A DNA stretch of 64,000 nucleotides from contig CM067064.1 in assembly GCA_033980235.1 (NCBI GenBank), positions 29,900,670-29,964,669 on the forward strand, written 5' to 3'. The notes below the pieces were generated by a model. It saw nothing but the letters and a program-made list of their open reading frames with translations, did no database searches and was not told the origin of the DNA. The position numbers and the translations under genes are program-made. Origin of the DNA: Diadema setosum. Taxonomy: Eukaryota > Echinodermata > Echinoidea > Diadematoida > Diadematidae. Within the stretch, counting starts at the first letter, position 1, and each line of letters begins with the position of its first letter. Below, in pieces: positions 10,266 to 21,504 of the stretch.

Positions 10266-13200
10266 CTGGGAAATAAGGAAGTAAACAACCAAACAGAAAT
10301 TCATTAATCCCTTACATTTTGATAGTGGCATTGTGGGTAATAGAGGTTACCATGTGCCTTAAATATTCAGAGAGTTTGGGCTTTCATTCATCTGTCTTGT
10401 ACAGCATTCCTAACAAGACTTTTAGGCAGAGAATAATAAAAAAACACACACACAAATGCATACTTAATGATAATACATTTTACCCTTTTTGGATAAATTG
10501 AGGGTTTTGTAGTGAGGGCATGTTGCAGTTTCACATGGTCTTAAATATATCCATACAAGTACATTATCTACTCATGGAAGGTTACTTAAGATATATCAGG
10601 TACAGTTCAACACCTAGATTGAACATTTATAAATGGTAAAGAAAATGAACAAATTTTCTCATTGCAAAAATTTGGTATGTAATTACAGGTATTTTTTTTT
10701 CTGGCCTTAATTACACAACTTGCTTGCATATCAAATGCTCATGTGGATTGTCACTAAATGACTTGTTACTGAAAGTCTGTAGCTCTTATTCTTTCTTTCT
10801 AACTGAATTTCTTTTCTTTCTTTCTTTTTTGTTGGGGGATTTTTTTAAACATTGTAGATTTGAACCAATCTTAGTGCATGAATACCATCTATCACAAAAA
10901 TAGAAGGGCTCAAGTAAAAGGCAGATGCATAAAATTCCATGTGGGCAATATACTTCTCACATTAAACGAACATCTCAGCAGAATCAACTGCTATTCCTCA
11001 CAATGAAGTTCACTAAATAGAAATTAATTCAAGCCATCTTTCTTTGACTTTCTGTCCTCACATTAGAAAAGATTGAATTCATTCAGCATAGTATTCATTT
11101 CCAGAATGGAAAAAAAAAAAAAACATACTTGCAGATTTGTTTCTCACTAGTACAGTAATGCCTTGCAGAAGTGGGAAAACATGTATCAGTGGAATCTAGA
11201 TTGTGGTGCTAAAGGCATATTCTACGGAAGGAGCAGGTACATCATCATTAACCTATTCCATGTGCAATTCTCTGACAGCCTTCAATGCCCCCAAACGAGA
11301 TTCGTTTTGCCCATCAACAGAGAATAGACAGATTGGTACGCAGCCTCTGCGCAAGAAGTCAAGCATTGCATGTATCTCATTTTGAATTGTACGTGCCATC
11401 GAAGAATGCTATATCAATCAGACATGAGTTATGAATAGAGCATGTGCTGATGGCTCACAAATTCTTTTGCTAAAATACACTATACGAACACCCGAGTGGG
11501 GTCAGCCAAAATCAAAATTTAGTGAACTCATCCTTGATGGCTATACATCTTCACAAAAGTTTTATAACAAAACAAGCACACTACTATGTTGGAAAAGAGT
11601 AAATTAGACAAAAATACTCTGTATACATGCAGTTTTTGATACAGACAAAGAATTGATGCCAATAGAAGAAACTCTAATCTTTCCAATTAGTTTTGTAGTT
11701 TTTCTGGTCAGTATAACACAAATAAACATGAACTTTTAATAGGCTACAAATGCAGGCAGTCTTGCCTACAGTTTGGGAATCTGGCATACGAGGTTCCCGT
11801 ATATGAGTTGACACCACAGGAACCTGCACAGGTACGTAGTACACCAGGTTCCCATAAGGAATGGTTTAATCTAACAGTTTGATGTACCTCTCCCATGCTC
11901 TAGCTGTCTCGTCATCGACAAGTCCTTGGTTGTGACTGCATTTGTCAGTGGATGCCGATTCATTGAGCTCCTGAAGAGCCTGTGAATAGAGGATCCAAGA
12001 GAGGGCAGTCTTCATGAAAAATACCTTCAGCAACATTGTTTTCATGTCTTTAAGGATTACAACACCCATACAGGCTTACATCATTATTCAAGAATATCAA
12101 GATCTTCTAGTGTGTGTATAAATATATCATGTAATTTTTAAGTCTATTTATGCTATCATTCCTCTCGATCTCTCTCTGTATATTATATATAATATACAGA
12201 GAGAGAGGAATGATAGCATATTAGACATAAAAATTAATGATAATTTCTTGCCAATCCACAAAATGTTCAAGATATGTTGTTGTTGTTTTGAATTAATGGA
12301 GGTCTGCCTAATATGATATTTTCTCCAAAAAATGTGTTGGTTGTGATAGAATCATGTTTCATAAGTACAATGTTCAATATAGCTTTAACACATACAGTAT
12401 AACAGAAGTTGGACTGTACATGGAAAGATGGAGGCAGATAATGGATTCTGCAAATTAGATCACTGTGGTCAACATAAAAGCATTTGTCTGATATTAGAAA
12501 ATGATACTTTGTTTACAAAATTTTGAAAGTGAATGAAAACTCACAAAATGGTTTTGGTGCCATTAAAATCAGATGTTCTAATGATAAAGTTAAGAAATTG
12601 TGATGTTTCACACATTTTTCAGACAGCAGTGTGCATAGTCATAACCCAATGCAAATTAGATGGGGTGATAATGCCATAGTCAGAGTCCCAGTATATTCAC
12701 ATGTAATGCCAAAATGGGGATAAAATTATTTGATCAAAAATTTTGTTACATGCAATTGCATGAACAGCGAGCATAGCAACCATAAACTTCTAAGTTAGGA
12801 AAGAAAACTTGTCATGGTTTGCCAAAATTATAGACCCAAACAATGGCTTTTATGATAATTTGTGCACAAACCAATGGAAAAGTACTAGATCTAGATCTAG
12901 ATCTAGACCGTCTTCCTGATCACCATGCTATGAATATAATGACATTATGTTAATTCATACCTCTGAAAGATGAGCAATTCAAGTCAACGATGAACATGCA
13001 CAAATATCAACAAATTACTTCAGATTACGAATTCAAACTTAGTGTCAAACTGCGCTCAAATTTTCAGTGTGTAATTAGTTCTGTACTGTAAATCAAGTCA
13101 AGTGTTTTACACTACATGACCATGTCCATGACATTATGGCCAGAGTAGAATTTAGAATAGATCTTTATATTTTTCACATTTTGACCATCACTATTGACAG

Positions 13201-13612
13201 CTTTGCTTGAATTTAACACCTCTCTCATAATTGCTAGACTGAAAGTTGATAGAAAGTTAGATAGAACCAAATCTAGTTTATAGCAAGAGCAACTGAGACA
13301 CCAAAATAAAACTGACAACTGATCAGAAATATACATTTTACTGTCCATACACAGTATTTAACGTGTCGGACTAGGATCATCTTCACAGAGTTTCCATGCA
13401 TATCATGGTCGTTCCTACGCATTACTCTTATTTAGCACTTCCCTCCACAAAATTTCATTTCAATAGCATGAGAAACCAAGTTTCTATCGATACAGACGGT
13501 ACTCTAGGAAAACCGAATTGAAACTCTTTGCAGAAATAGGAGTAAAACTAACTTCGGAAGCTGTGACCTCCGCGACTTTCTCACTTCCTTCTGCTACCAT
13601 GCGCGCAGCCAT
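10091..13612 (-). CDS. ENDOV: Endonuclease V, N-terminal part (exons 1-3)
   Basis: Endonuclease V cleaves nucleic acid near deoxyinosine or inosine; the animal enzyme acts mainly on inosine-containing RNA. Three exons (13612-13553, 11979-11888, 10265-10091) join in frame into 109 residues. The recognisable part starts at the exon 2/3 junction (AWEREQAEL), followed by CDTEDWQ, FSGLKYIGGVDISFVK and ACASLVICSFPDLE, which line up with human ENDOV from its WKREQ segment. The aspartate in GGVDISF is the first metal-binding catalytic residue of the family. Residues 1-45 are low-similarity leader sequence. The start at 13612 is chosen because its exon joins exon 2 in phase 0; an upstream in-frame ATG at 13666 is possible. 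The remaining two thirds, including the PYIP wedge and VDGNG motifs, were not found between 1 and 10090, so intron 3 is at least 10 kb or the gene is broken. Divergent from DNAL4. Confidence 0.88.
11253..11399 (-). other. Unexplained 48-codon open frame inside ENDOV intron 2
   Basis: An ATG-to-TAG frame in the same strand as ENDOV. It encodes MARTIQNEIHAMLDFLRRGC, then VPICLFSVDGQNESRLGALK, then AVRELHME. An in-frame TAG stands just upstream and could be part of an acceptor (GATATAG). The composition looks protein-like rather than repetitive, but I do not recognise a family, and it does not fit in phase between ENDOV exons 2 and 3. It may be a relic of a mobile-element protein, a nested exon, or chance. 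Confidence 0.3.
11888..11979 (-). CDS. ENDOV: ENDOV exon 2
   Basis: 92 nt after a pyrimidine-rich acceptor ending TTCACAG. It encodes ALQELNESAS... to ARAWE plus two bases of an arginine codon. The donor is AG|GTACAT. Without splicing the frame stops seven codons later, so the splice is needed to reach the conserved exon 3. Confidence 0.75.
12133..12234. repeat. Long hairpin in ENDOV intron 1
   Basis: AGTCTATTTATGCTATCATT and CCTCTC pair with GAGGAATGATAGCATATTAG across a TCTCTCTGTATATTA palindrome; arms are about 48 bp with few mismatches and almost no loop. Confidence 0.85.
12884..12906. repeat. (AGATCT)n hexamer repeat
   Basis: Three to four self-complementary AGATCT units in ENDOV intron 1. 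Confidence 0.85.
13553..13612 (-). CDS. ENDOV: ENDOV exon 1 (coding part)
   Basis: Encodes 20 residues beginning MAARMVAEGSEK and ending in phase 0 before a GTTAGT donor. It is poorly conserved. Its assignment rests on the matching phase with exon 2 and its place at the shared promoter. A second in-frame ATG lies four codons in. Confidence 0.6.
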
Positions 13613-13892
13613 TTCTGATTGTATAGATTTGACATACAGTTGTTTGTAAGAAAATATACTTATCACAACGCTTCGAACGTACGACTTGGTTGTATCAAAC
13701 TCCTGGGTATTCTATTTCCCGAGACTTGGGAATGTACTGCGCATGCGCAACCTTTGCTGCATAGGTTACCACAACAAATCAGCTGCTGGACCGAGTGTGT
13801 GCTGAGGGAACACGATTTTCCACAATTTTACGCAATAATCAGGATTCGTTTTCGTCTACTTCCATTCCTGGAGCACACCAGTTAACTCTACC
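13613..13892. promoter_or_regulatory. Divergent promoter between ENDOV and DNAL4
   Basis: 280 bp separate the start codons of two head-to-head genes, so both 5' UTRs and a shared promoter must lie here. No TATA box is obvious. The segment holds an NRF-1-type palindrome and, at about 13765-13776, a GGTTACC half-site resembling half of an RFX X-box. That would suit a ciliary gene, but the second half-site is poor. Confidence 0.75.
13738..13749. promoter_or_regulatory. NRF-1-type site TGCGCATGCGCA
   Basis: A perfect 12-bp palindrome equal to the NRF-1 consensus (YGCGCAYGCGCR), located midway between the ENDOV and DNAL4 start codons. Such sites are common in TATA-less bidirectional animal promoters. 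Binding is inferred from sequence only. Confidence 0.65.
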
Positions 13893-13970
13893 ATGGAAGA
13901 TCAACAAGAAGGAAAGAAAGACGAAAAGGAGACCGATTACAGAAGGCTTCAAAGTTATCCTCTCATTCGG
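13893..13970 (+). CDS. DNAL4: DNAL4 exon 1 (coding part)
   Basis: 26 codons from ATG to PLIR, phase 0. The donor is CGG|GTAGGC, which is weaker than consensus. Confidence 0.93.
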
Positions 13971-16900
13971 GTAGGCCAGTCTGAGTTAGTCAAAATAGGC
14001 CTAACGGTTAGGCCTACATTGTACATTTACACTGATTTACTAGTAGGCCTATTGTCATTACATTGTCAGGGTCAGTACAGTAACCTCCGGTGCCGGTGTC
14101 ACCACTGTCAGGTAGGGCACCGTTTCATGAAAGTTGTCAGCCCTGACAAGTTGTCAGTCACTGACAATTACCATATATCAGTCAGCGACAAGAGCGTCTC
14201 AACCAATCAAAATCAGGGATTTTACTGAAATTGTCAGAGACTGACAACTTGTCAGCGCTGACTATTAAATAAATTGATGAAACACCCCCAGGCCGGCCAG
14301 GAGCTCACTGACACTGAACTCTGCTCCGTTGCTGTACACTACTGTAGGCCTACTGTAGACGGAGTGTTTTGTTGTGTACATTAATGTAGATTAGTAGGCC
14401 TACTGATACACAAAAATGTGGAAATACGGCATCGGCACCTGCATCTGACATAGAGTGTGGCATGTTGGTTATTTCAAATCACTTTGATCCTCAGCTCAAG
14501 CTTTCTGGTCCGCAATTCTACTCTAGTTTGAAAGAGTGGAAGATCTGTAGACCGTAGTCGTGGTAGAAGTACATAGTAGTAGGCCTACACAGTAACGTAC
14601 ATCGTTAGAACTCTACGTTTAATTTTGTCATCTAGACTCTCTAGTATTGTCTAGTAACATACGATAACTAGGGCCTATTACTAGAGTCTAAATATGTACA
14701 AATCCGTTGAGGACGAGTCCCGAGTACATACTCGGGCATGTGTCTAGGGAAAATGCATGTTGTACTTTGTAGCAAAAGCTGGCCTTCTTGCCCACAAGCA
14801 CTCAGGAGTGAGTATTTATGCCAGCTCTTGCTCTTTGTCTGGACTTGTCCTTTCATTTCTTTTGATTTCATTTCTTTTGGTGTTATTTTCTGACTGGTTG
14901 TCTGGCTCTCTTCTGTGCTCTCGGCATTTTCTTCTAGACACGATGTAGATTTCTAGGCGTCTATATTAGACTCCACAGCTGGGATATTCAGTTGCAGGCG
15001 CAAGGTGGCAGCGCATTGAAAACTGAGATGTCATTTCCAAGGGTGTAGCTGTGTTTGGGGTTGTCTTGGCCTGTCTGTAGGGCTGAGTACTTTTGCTCAA
15101 TTTATTCATTTTCTTTCAGTTCAATTACAGATTTCTTGTTCGGGAATGGTGACTAATTTACATTGTAATTTGTATTCAGTTTAGGCAGGGAGGTGGGACT
15201 GCTTTAGGAGAGCTTCTGATGTTCTGTCAGGCTTTCATCAATCATGAAATACACAGAGATTTACAAGATAGTTGTGATTAGCTCATTGAGCTACATGTAG
15301 AAGAGGAGATGGGAAAGACTTCCATGATATGTCTCCCCCCACCCCCCTTGTCTTGCCTTGCCACTCTACACTACCATACCATTGTTAGCTTCAGACACAC
15401 GGATGCACTCTATCCCTGCAACTTGCCAAATAATGTGCATACGTGTGTATACATGTGTAAGCTACATGTGTAAGCTACATGTACATGTGACATCACACAA
15501 GGGTAGGATACTGTAAAAGTGGATATTTTCGCGCGACTAATTTTTCGCGCTAGGCCGGGTCAGAAGAGTTTCGCATGTTTTTAATTCCGCGGAATCAAGA
15601 CATCACGCACAGGAACGTATGGCAAGCAAAAATATTTGTGTGTTTTTATTTCCGCGCTAGTTTCTGGTTGCGCGAAATGCGCGAAAATTTCAACACCGCG
15701 AAAATTTCCACTTTAACAGTAGTGAAGAGTTGCATATATGGCAAGATCAGTGGGGGGGGGGGTGGGACAAAGGAAGTCCTTCTGAGATACAGTACTATGA
15801 GACATTAAATATTATATAATGACATCTCTAGTCCACTGTGCAGAATTCCATTCTGCAGCATGACAGTAGCTTCAGTAGGTAGACATGCATGAATTAATCA
15901 CTTGTGAGCAAAATTTTAAAGGGATGGTACAGTTGCAGTTGAGCTGGGGGGTTTTTGAGGTTTCCAGCATGTTTTGTTGATTATCTCTTTTTTTTTAGAT
16001 CATGAGTAACTTCTAATGAAATTGAATAGGGCACATAATTCTATGAAGAATTAAAAAGGTTATTTTGTGAAAATTGGTTTTAAAATGGCTCAGATATCCA
16101 AAACAAAGTAATCCTAATAAAAGGTGGGACCTACCTTTTATTAGGATCACTTTTTTTACTTTGTTTTTGGATATCTCAGCCATTTCTAAACTGATTTTCA
16201 GCAAAGTAAATTTAAATTCCTCTTAGAATTATATGTTTGTTTGTTTTGTTTTTTTTACAATTCATAAAGGGGATTTTAGATATCTCACAGAAAGTGATAA
16301 GCTGAATTCTCACCTCAACCTACAGTACTGTATACTATACCATCCCTTTAAGGGTGATTCAGCTCATGGTGTACGGACAGTCCACTATATTATTGTATGG
16401 TTACATGCTGTAATCTGTCACCAGAAGCACATGTAAATTTACTCACAGTACATGTTGAAAACTTGTGCACCTGTTCTTTTCCATTTCAATTATCAGCACT
16501 CTGATATGAACGAAGAAATGAGGACAGAAACCATGGAGCTGTGTGTCACAGCCTGCGAAAAGTTCTCTTCAAACAATGAGGTAAGAATAAACTCATGTAG
16601 TTTATTATTCATCTGATGAAAGTGTAATCTCCAAATTCTTATAAAACAGAAATTGGACGTTAAATTACGTCATGCAACATTTCGCTGATTAATAAGCAAT
16701 GACTCGTGGCATCCTTCCAGCGGAAGAATGGTCCTTATATGCGTGAAGTTGTCTAGGAATGTCATGTGCTGATGCACTTCCAGTGTGTGAAAGACAGCTC
16801 AGAATCTCTCTGATTGCCTGGTCCAAGGCATACAATTATGATAGGTTGAAATGGAGGCCCCAATTCCTGTTGAGACTAGGTTCCTCCACTCACTCCCGAA

Positions 16901-18019
16901 TGGATTCTCCGACACCTTGCTCAAACCAACCTGCCTCCCTGTCAGGCGCAACCACTTACATGAATGGTTGGTCTCTTTGAGATGTGAGTAAACAACTGAT
17001 TCCATCTTTCACACACCGGAAGCACATCAGTGCGTGACATTCCTGCACAACTTCAAGCATATAATGACCATTCTTCCACTGGAAGGACACCAGAAGCTGA
17101 TTGTTAATCGGTGAAACGTCGCACCATGTAAGTTTCAAATCCAGTTTCTGATTTATAAGAACTTAAACGAGGTAAAAATATCATTGGGATACGCTCTAAT
17201 GATATGAGTGCGCACTCAGCCAATTGCAGTGCACAGTTTGACTTGAATCTCCACATCTCCATAAATGCTACTTTCATATCAAAAGGACGGTGACAAAAAG
17301 AATTGTTGGACATGTCTACATGTACTTCTCTTCTACGGGGAAAACTGCTTATCCTTGTGTAAATTCATAATAATTATGATAATAATAGTAAGTTTATTTA
17401 ATGCTTCATACTGACGTTTCAAGTGCATTAACACAGAAAAAATATTACGTTCATTATCAAATCAAAATACAGCATTATGTACATATGATAAAACAACAAC
17501 AGCAAATATTAGGATTGAGTAAATAAATAGCACAAAAAAGTACATTGTAATGGAAAAAAAAGGAGACAAACAGTACTAAACACATTTGTCAGCTGCTGTT
17601 GTAGGTTTAAGGGAAAATGAAGAAACATATTTCGTTCAAACATGCAGAAATTGTCTCGTACTGCGTACAGGTTTGTCAGTTATACAAATATTGTTTTCGT
17701 CATTAGTGGATTGAGAATATCACCTCTTGAAGATATTTGTTTTTTCTTGCAAACAGAATATTTCAGAGCACTGCATCTGCTACAGAGAAATTATCTTTGT
17801 GCCTTAAATATGTCATTCATTTCGTTCTCTTTATTTACCCGAAAACCTTTGCAGACTGCAGCAAAGATGATCAAGGACGCGATGGACAAGAAGTTTGGCT
17901 CGTCATGGCACGCCGTCGTCGGCGAGGGCTACGGCTTTGAGATCACGCACGAGGTGAAAAACCTGCTCTACATGTTCTTTGGAGGCAACATGGCCGTGAC
18001 GGTATGGAAGTGCTCATAG
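13893..18019 (+). CDS. DNAL4: Dynein light chain 4, axonemal (complete, 3 exons)
   Basis: A light chain of the LC8/DLC family, part of ciliary and flagellar dynein motor complexes. Three exons (13893-13970, 16497-16580, 17855-18019) join in phase 0 into 108 residues; human DNAL4 has 105. A short charged, variable N-terminus (MEDQQEGKKDEKETDYRRLQ) is followed by SYPLIRHSDM, then MELCVTACEKF, MDKKFGSSWH, EGYGFEITHEVKNLLYMFFG and the terminal VWKCS. These follow the human protein almost position by position. The start codon sits in a good context (TACCATGG). Junctions are GT-AG, and exon 3 follows acceptor CCTTTGCAG. No defects are seen. It is divergent from ENDOV across a 280-bp gap. Introns 1 and 2 hold several fold-back elements. 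Confidence 0.97.
13985..14640. repeat. Cluster of TAGGCCTA-type octamers in DNAL4 intron 1
   Basis: AGGCCTA occurs at least six times within about 650 bp (for example near 13998, 14011, 14044, 14345, 14396 and 14580). The motif is palindromic and, from memory, very frequent in sea urchin genomes. Confidence 0.6.
14114..14289. mobile_element. Fold-back MITE in DNAL4 intron 1
   Basis: GGGCACCGTTTCATGAAAG and the TTGTCAG/CTGACAA repeats on the left are mirrored by CTGACAACTTGTCAGCGCTG and TTGATGAAACACCCC on the right. Confidence 0.7.
15509..15721. mobile_element. MITE with TACTGTAAAAGTGGA termini
   Basis: TACTGTAAAAGTGGATATTT at the left and AAATTTCCACTTTAACAGTA at the right are near-perfect inverted repeats with TA at the outer ends. 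CGCG-rich inside. A family of this type is widespread in marine invertebrates, by recall. Confidence 0.75.
15916..16351. mobile_element. TTAA-flanked palindromic MITE, copy B
   Basis: TTAAAGGGATGGTACAG at the left and CTATACCATCCCTTTAA at the right. The centre (16111-16149) is a tight hairpin around CCTAATAAAAGGTGGGACC/TACCTTTTATTAGGA. It sits in DNAL4 intron 1 near exon 2. Confidence 0.75.
16497..16580 (+). CDS. DNAL4: DNAL4 exon 2
   Basis: 28 codons (HSDMNEEMRTETMELCVTAC, EKFSSNNE) between acceptor TTATCAG and donor GTAAGA, phase 0 on both sides. Confidence 0.96.
16625..17175. mobile_element. Large imperfect inverted repeat in DNAL4 intron 2
   Basis: Arms of about 170 bp (roughly 16635-16800 and 17000-17165) pair along their length: AAATTCTTATAAA, CGCTGATTAA, CCTTCCAGCGGAAGAATGGT and CAGTGTGTGAAAGA on the left are matched on the right. 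The central 200 bp is unpaired. Confidence 0.75.
17855..18019 (+). CDS. DNAL4: DNAL4 exon 3
   Basis: 54 codons plus TAG after acceptor TTTGCAG. It holds the LC8-fold core (KKFGSSWH, GFEITHEVKN, VWKCS). The GC-rich codon use stands out from the AT-rich flanks. Confidence 0.97.
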   Translation, partial: TAAKMIKDAMDKKFGSSWHAVVGEGYGFEITHEVKNLLYMFFGGNMAVTVWKCS

Positions 18020-20094
18020 TGACAACGTGACTTTCCTTTCCGGCACATTGTACACAGTCTTGTAAATACCGAGTATTCATTCTGCTTAATTGTTGTAATG
18101 CATCCTGGTGGCGGTGAAGACTCTATAGGCGAAGTCTGCCCCCGATCGGGCGGTCAAGATGACACACACAATGAGTTGTGTGACCAGTAGACCAATACAT
18201 GATGCTTGACCAAGGGTCAAACCTAGCCAGGCAGCCGACGGCTTCTGAGTAAACCAAAGCAAAGCAGAGCAGAGACAAACTCCTGTCATAGTATTCAAGG
18301 TCAAACAACCCAACCAAACAAAGCGAGAGAGGAGATAAAGTTTGCTGATAGTATTGAAGAAAAAGTAGTACTGATACTTTGAAATGTCTTGTATGCTACC
18401 TATAATTATTTGTAGGTAGTAGTGTCCATCTGAGTAGGGTGAACTCGTAGATGGAGCATTTAAGTTGTCAACATGTTTGCTGATCCATTTAATCAAGCGA
18501 CATTATGGAATATTGGATTTACCATTTCTGTTCTGTGAAAAAAAAAAAATTTGATGGAATCCAAGAAGGTATAATCTATGTACCTGTAACTCATCCCTGC
18601 CTTTTTTTTTCTTTTTTTTTTCTTTTTTTGCCTAAAGTGATAATTCATTAGAGCACAGATGAATGAAAAAAGGTATTTTAATTCAAAATTAGTCAATGAG
18701 AAGAAAAATATGCTCACAGAAGGAATCTCATGACTGCTTGCCTTGGTACAACATGTACTTTTTCTCGTTTGTCATTCCAAAGTGTTTTCATGGCCAACAA
18801 AATTTCACGTAAGTTTCCCCATTAAAACAGAAGTGCAGTACTGTAGTATGGTTAGTCCACTGCTATTCCCTATGACATGGAAACCAGCCATGCATGGCGT
18901 TGCAAAAAAGAATGAATCTGTGGAGTTGTAGATATTTTCTTAATTGTAAGATTTTAGTGTATTTATTTGAGGGAAACAAATGAGAGTTTTGTATTCAGAG
19001 GTATTATTGATAACACAGTGCACCTTGTTCTAAGACAGAGATATTTGTCCATTTGCTCTAAAATGTATCCCATGTAATGTTCAGTGTAATTGTTGTAATT
19101 AACAACATACCAACATTGTATCTAAATAGGCAAGACGTTTTGCACTTAATTTGCAGATGAGTTAATTAGTCGCCTACCATTAAAAAAAAAAATAATAATA
19201 GTGAAAATGACACAGATACTGCCAAAACGAAGGTGAGGCTCGTATAAAATATGGTGCAAACTTTCAGATTGATATACAGTGTATTGTCTCAATATGCATT
19301 TTCTCTTATAGCCAGAAATGATATCTATTCAAAAGCCGTCAGGCATCGTCGCAAAAAGTCTGTGTTAAAAATGATAATAATAATGATAACAAAAAGCCTG
19401 TCTTTTCCAGCTTTACATTGGCTTCTTCAAACAGTCCACATCTTTTCATTTAGAGTCCCACTGACAAACATGTAATGGTGTACAGCAATTGTGGTAGACT
19501 TTACATTTATCTATGACATTCCAGAGAAGTTTCTATTACCAGTTGATGCAATTATCGCAAGTATTGTGACATCACTGAGTGAAGCGTTTCTTAAAACAAA
19601 TAGTATTTGGTTTATAAAGTTGTATCTCCTACATGAAAGTTGTATGGCGTGTTCATGTAACATGTATGCCATTCACAGCGTGTTTTGGTATGTACACTGT
19701 ATAAAGTGCCATTTACAGAAGCCTGTGTTCAGGTTGAGTTTTCCATTGAAACATTGCTATTGTGCATTTCACTGTTGGATATCCAGTCCAAGAGAGCGGA
19801 GTTACATAATATTTTGTTATTTTTGTGTCTCTGATTGTGTCTTCTCATTTCATTAAATCTCCCAAACAAATGTGGACATGATAATGTGTCCATCGTAAAT
19901 ATTCATCTTGCATTGTCTTTCTGTCGGTTGTGAGTGAGGTAATTGTGCAGCACTTCTTGTGATATTCTATGGAAGTGCATTTTCCTGTATGATGCATTGA
20001 ATTGTACAGATATGTAGTTGCTATGATAAAGCATGGTATGCAGTCATATACAGTGTACTAAGTACATGTAATGTAACAGGAATGATGTCTGCTG

Positions 20095-20210
20095 GGTTGT
20101 AGGAACCTGTGACCTGAGGTCTTCATCAGCTTTATTGTCTGTATATAAACAGGGATGGAATGAAAGTCTGGAGCATAACAAACCAAATGGAGAAATGAAC
20201 ATAATGAACC
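20095..20210 (-). mobile_element. Dispersed repeat with hammerhead-like core, copy 1
   Basis: On the minus strand, ACAGACAATAAAGCTGATGA is followed by AGACCTCAGGTC. It is shared in outline with 34520-34640. CTGATGA followed by a GACC/GGTC stem resembles the hammerhead ribozyme core, but the GAAA box is not intact here. It may be a relic of a Penelope-like element. Confidence 0.35.
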
Positions 20211-21335
20211 GAGTGTGATTTCAGCATAATCTGTAACGACTTCAGGACATATTTGGAAACATATTTGGCAATTTCAAGACATAAACCCATCAGACCTAAA
20301 CCACCTGCCAGACATGCACCACCGCACAAAACACACCATTCTTCCCAGTGTACATCACATGATTCCCCATCACGCCGCCACAGGCAGCCACAACACAAGC
20401 CCAGTAACGTACAGGTCTGCCAAGCAGCTGTTACAAAGTATAGTTATGATAATACAGATGTATATTATGTTTGTTTATTTCTGTCAGTCATTTTGATGTG
20501 ACACACACAAAAAAAATAATAATAAATAAAGAAATAACACGTGTCCTTTGTTTATTTACAGTAACTACACTGTATCTTCCATTGTTTTATGTCACAATAA
20601 CAGGAAATGTCAGATGCTTGCAGTGATTAAGTTGGCAATAGTTTTACTAAAACTAGGGACAAAACTGTAGAAATTCTGACTTTTTGCATTATGAGTTGTC
20701 AACAACATCGTCATCATAATATCCATCATCATCACAAACATCAAAATCATTATCTCCGTCGTTGTTTGTGTCTAAACTTAGCAAATGCCCTCAGTTTATG
20801 GCCTGAAAAAAAAAAAAAAGGCTTCGCTGAAACAGCTAGAAGAGGGAGCAGCTCATTGATACAGAATTAATCGACCTCATAAAGTGTGGCCCCACCCCCT
20901 CCCCTTTCTTCAAACATCAGGAGAGTTAGCACTTTAATAGCTCAATAAGTCACTATCTTTGCCCCCCCCCCCCTTTTTTTTCAGATTGGTGCCATAATAT
21001 GCTACATAATATGTAGCGTTTAGTAAATACTGACAAAAACATGCACCAAGGTTGGTAGTGACGAGATCCTAATTGTTTTAAACGACGCGGAATATTCGTG
21101 TGGTAGTCTACTGAAACTATAAAGCTAACAATCCATCTTTGTTTAAAGGGGATGGCGAGTAACTGATCAGTGGGAATGCTGGGGGATGATTGTTCCAATC
21201 CTCGTGGGATTCATTTAAGAGTACATTATGTATCTATTGTTGTGTGAAAATTATTTGCTTCCGAATGGTCTCATATTCAAGTAATGTGCAGTTTAATGCC
21301 CCGTCACTGTACAGGCATGCTAGCCTGGAAACATT

Positions 21336-21441
<106 letters not shown>

Positions 21442-21504
21442 CTGAGAGGCAAAATCTGCACATGTTATGCTTCTACAGGAGCCTTCTTTGCTCAGTCTGG
21501 GACT

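Noticed and set aside
13484..13666. ENDOV start at the upstream ATG 13666
   Set aside because: In frame, but extends into the promoter gap and adds hydrophobic residues not seen in the family; kept 13612 as the more likely start.
17642..17854. 5' extension of DNAL4 exon 3 to an ATG at 17642
   Set aside because: A clear acceptor (TTTGCAG) at 17854 and exact homology starting at 17855 show the upstream part is intron.
18086..18496. 136-codon minus-strand frame just past DNAL4, with hydrophobic stretches
   Set aside because: No recognisable domain, no splice context, and a second open frame overlaps it; likely chance in or near the DNAL4 3' UTR.
19491..19856. 121-codon plus-strand frame downstream of DNAL4
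   Set aside because: Cys/Phe-rich, low-complexity translation of AT-rich DNA with no known motif; probably 3' UTR or intergenic.
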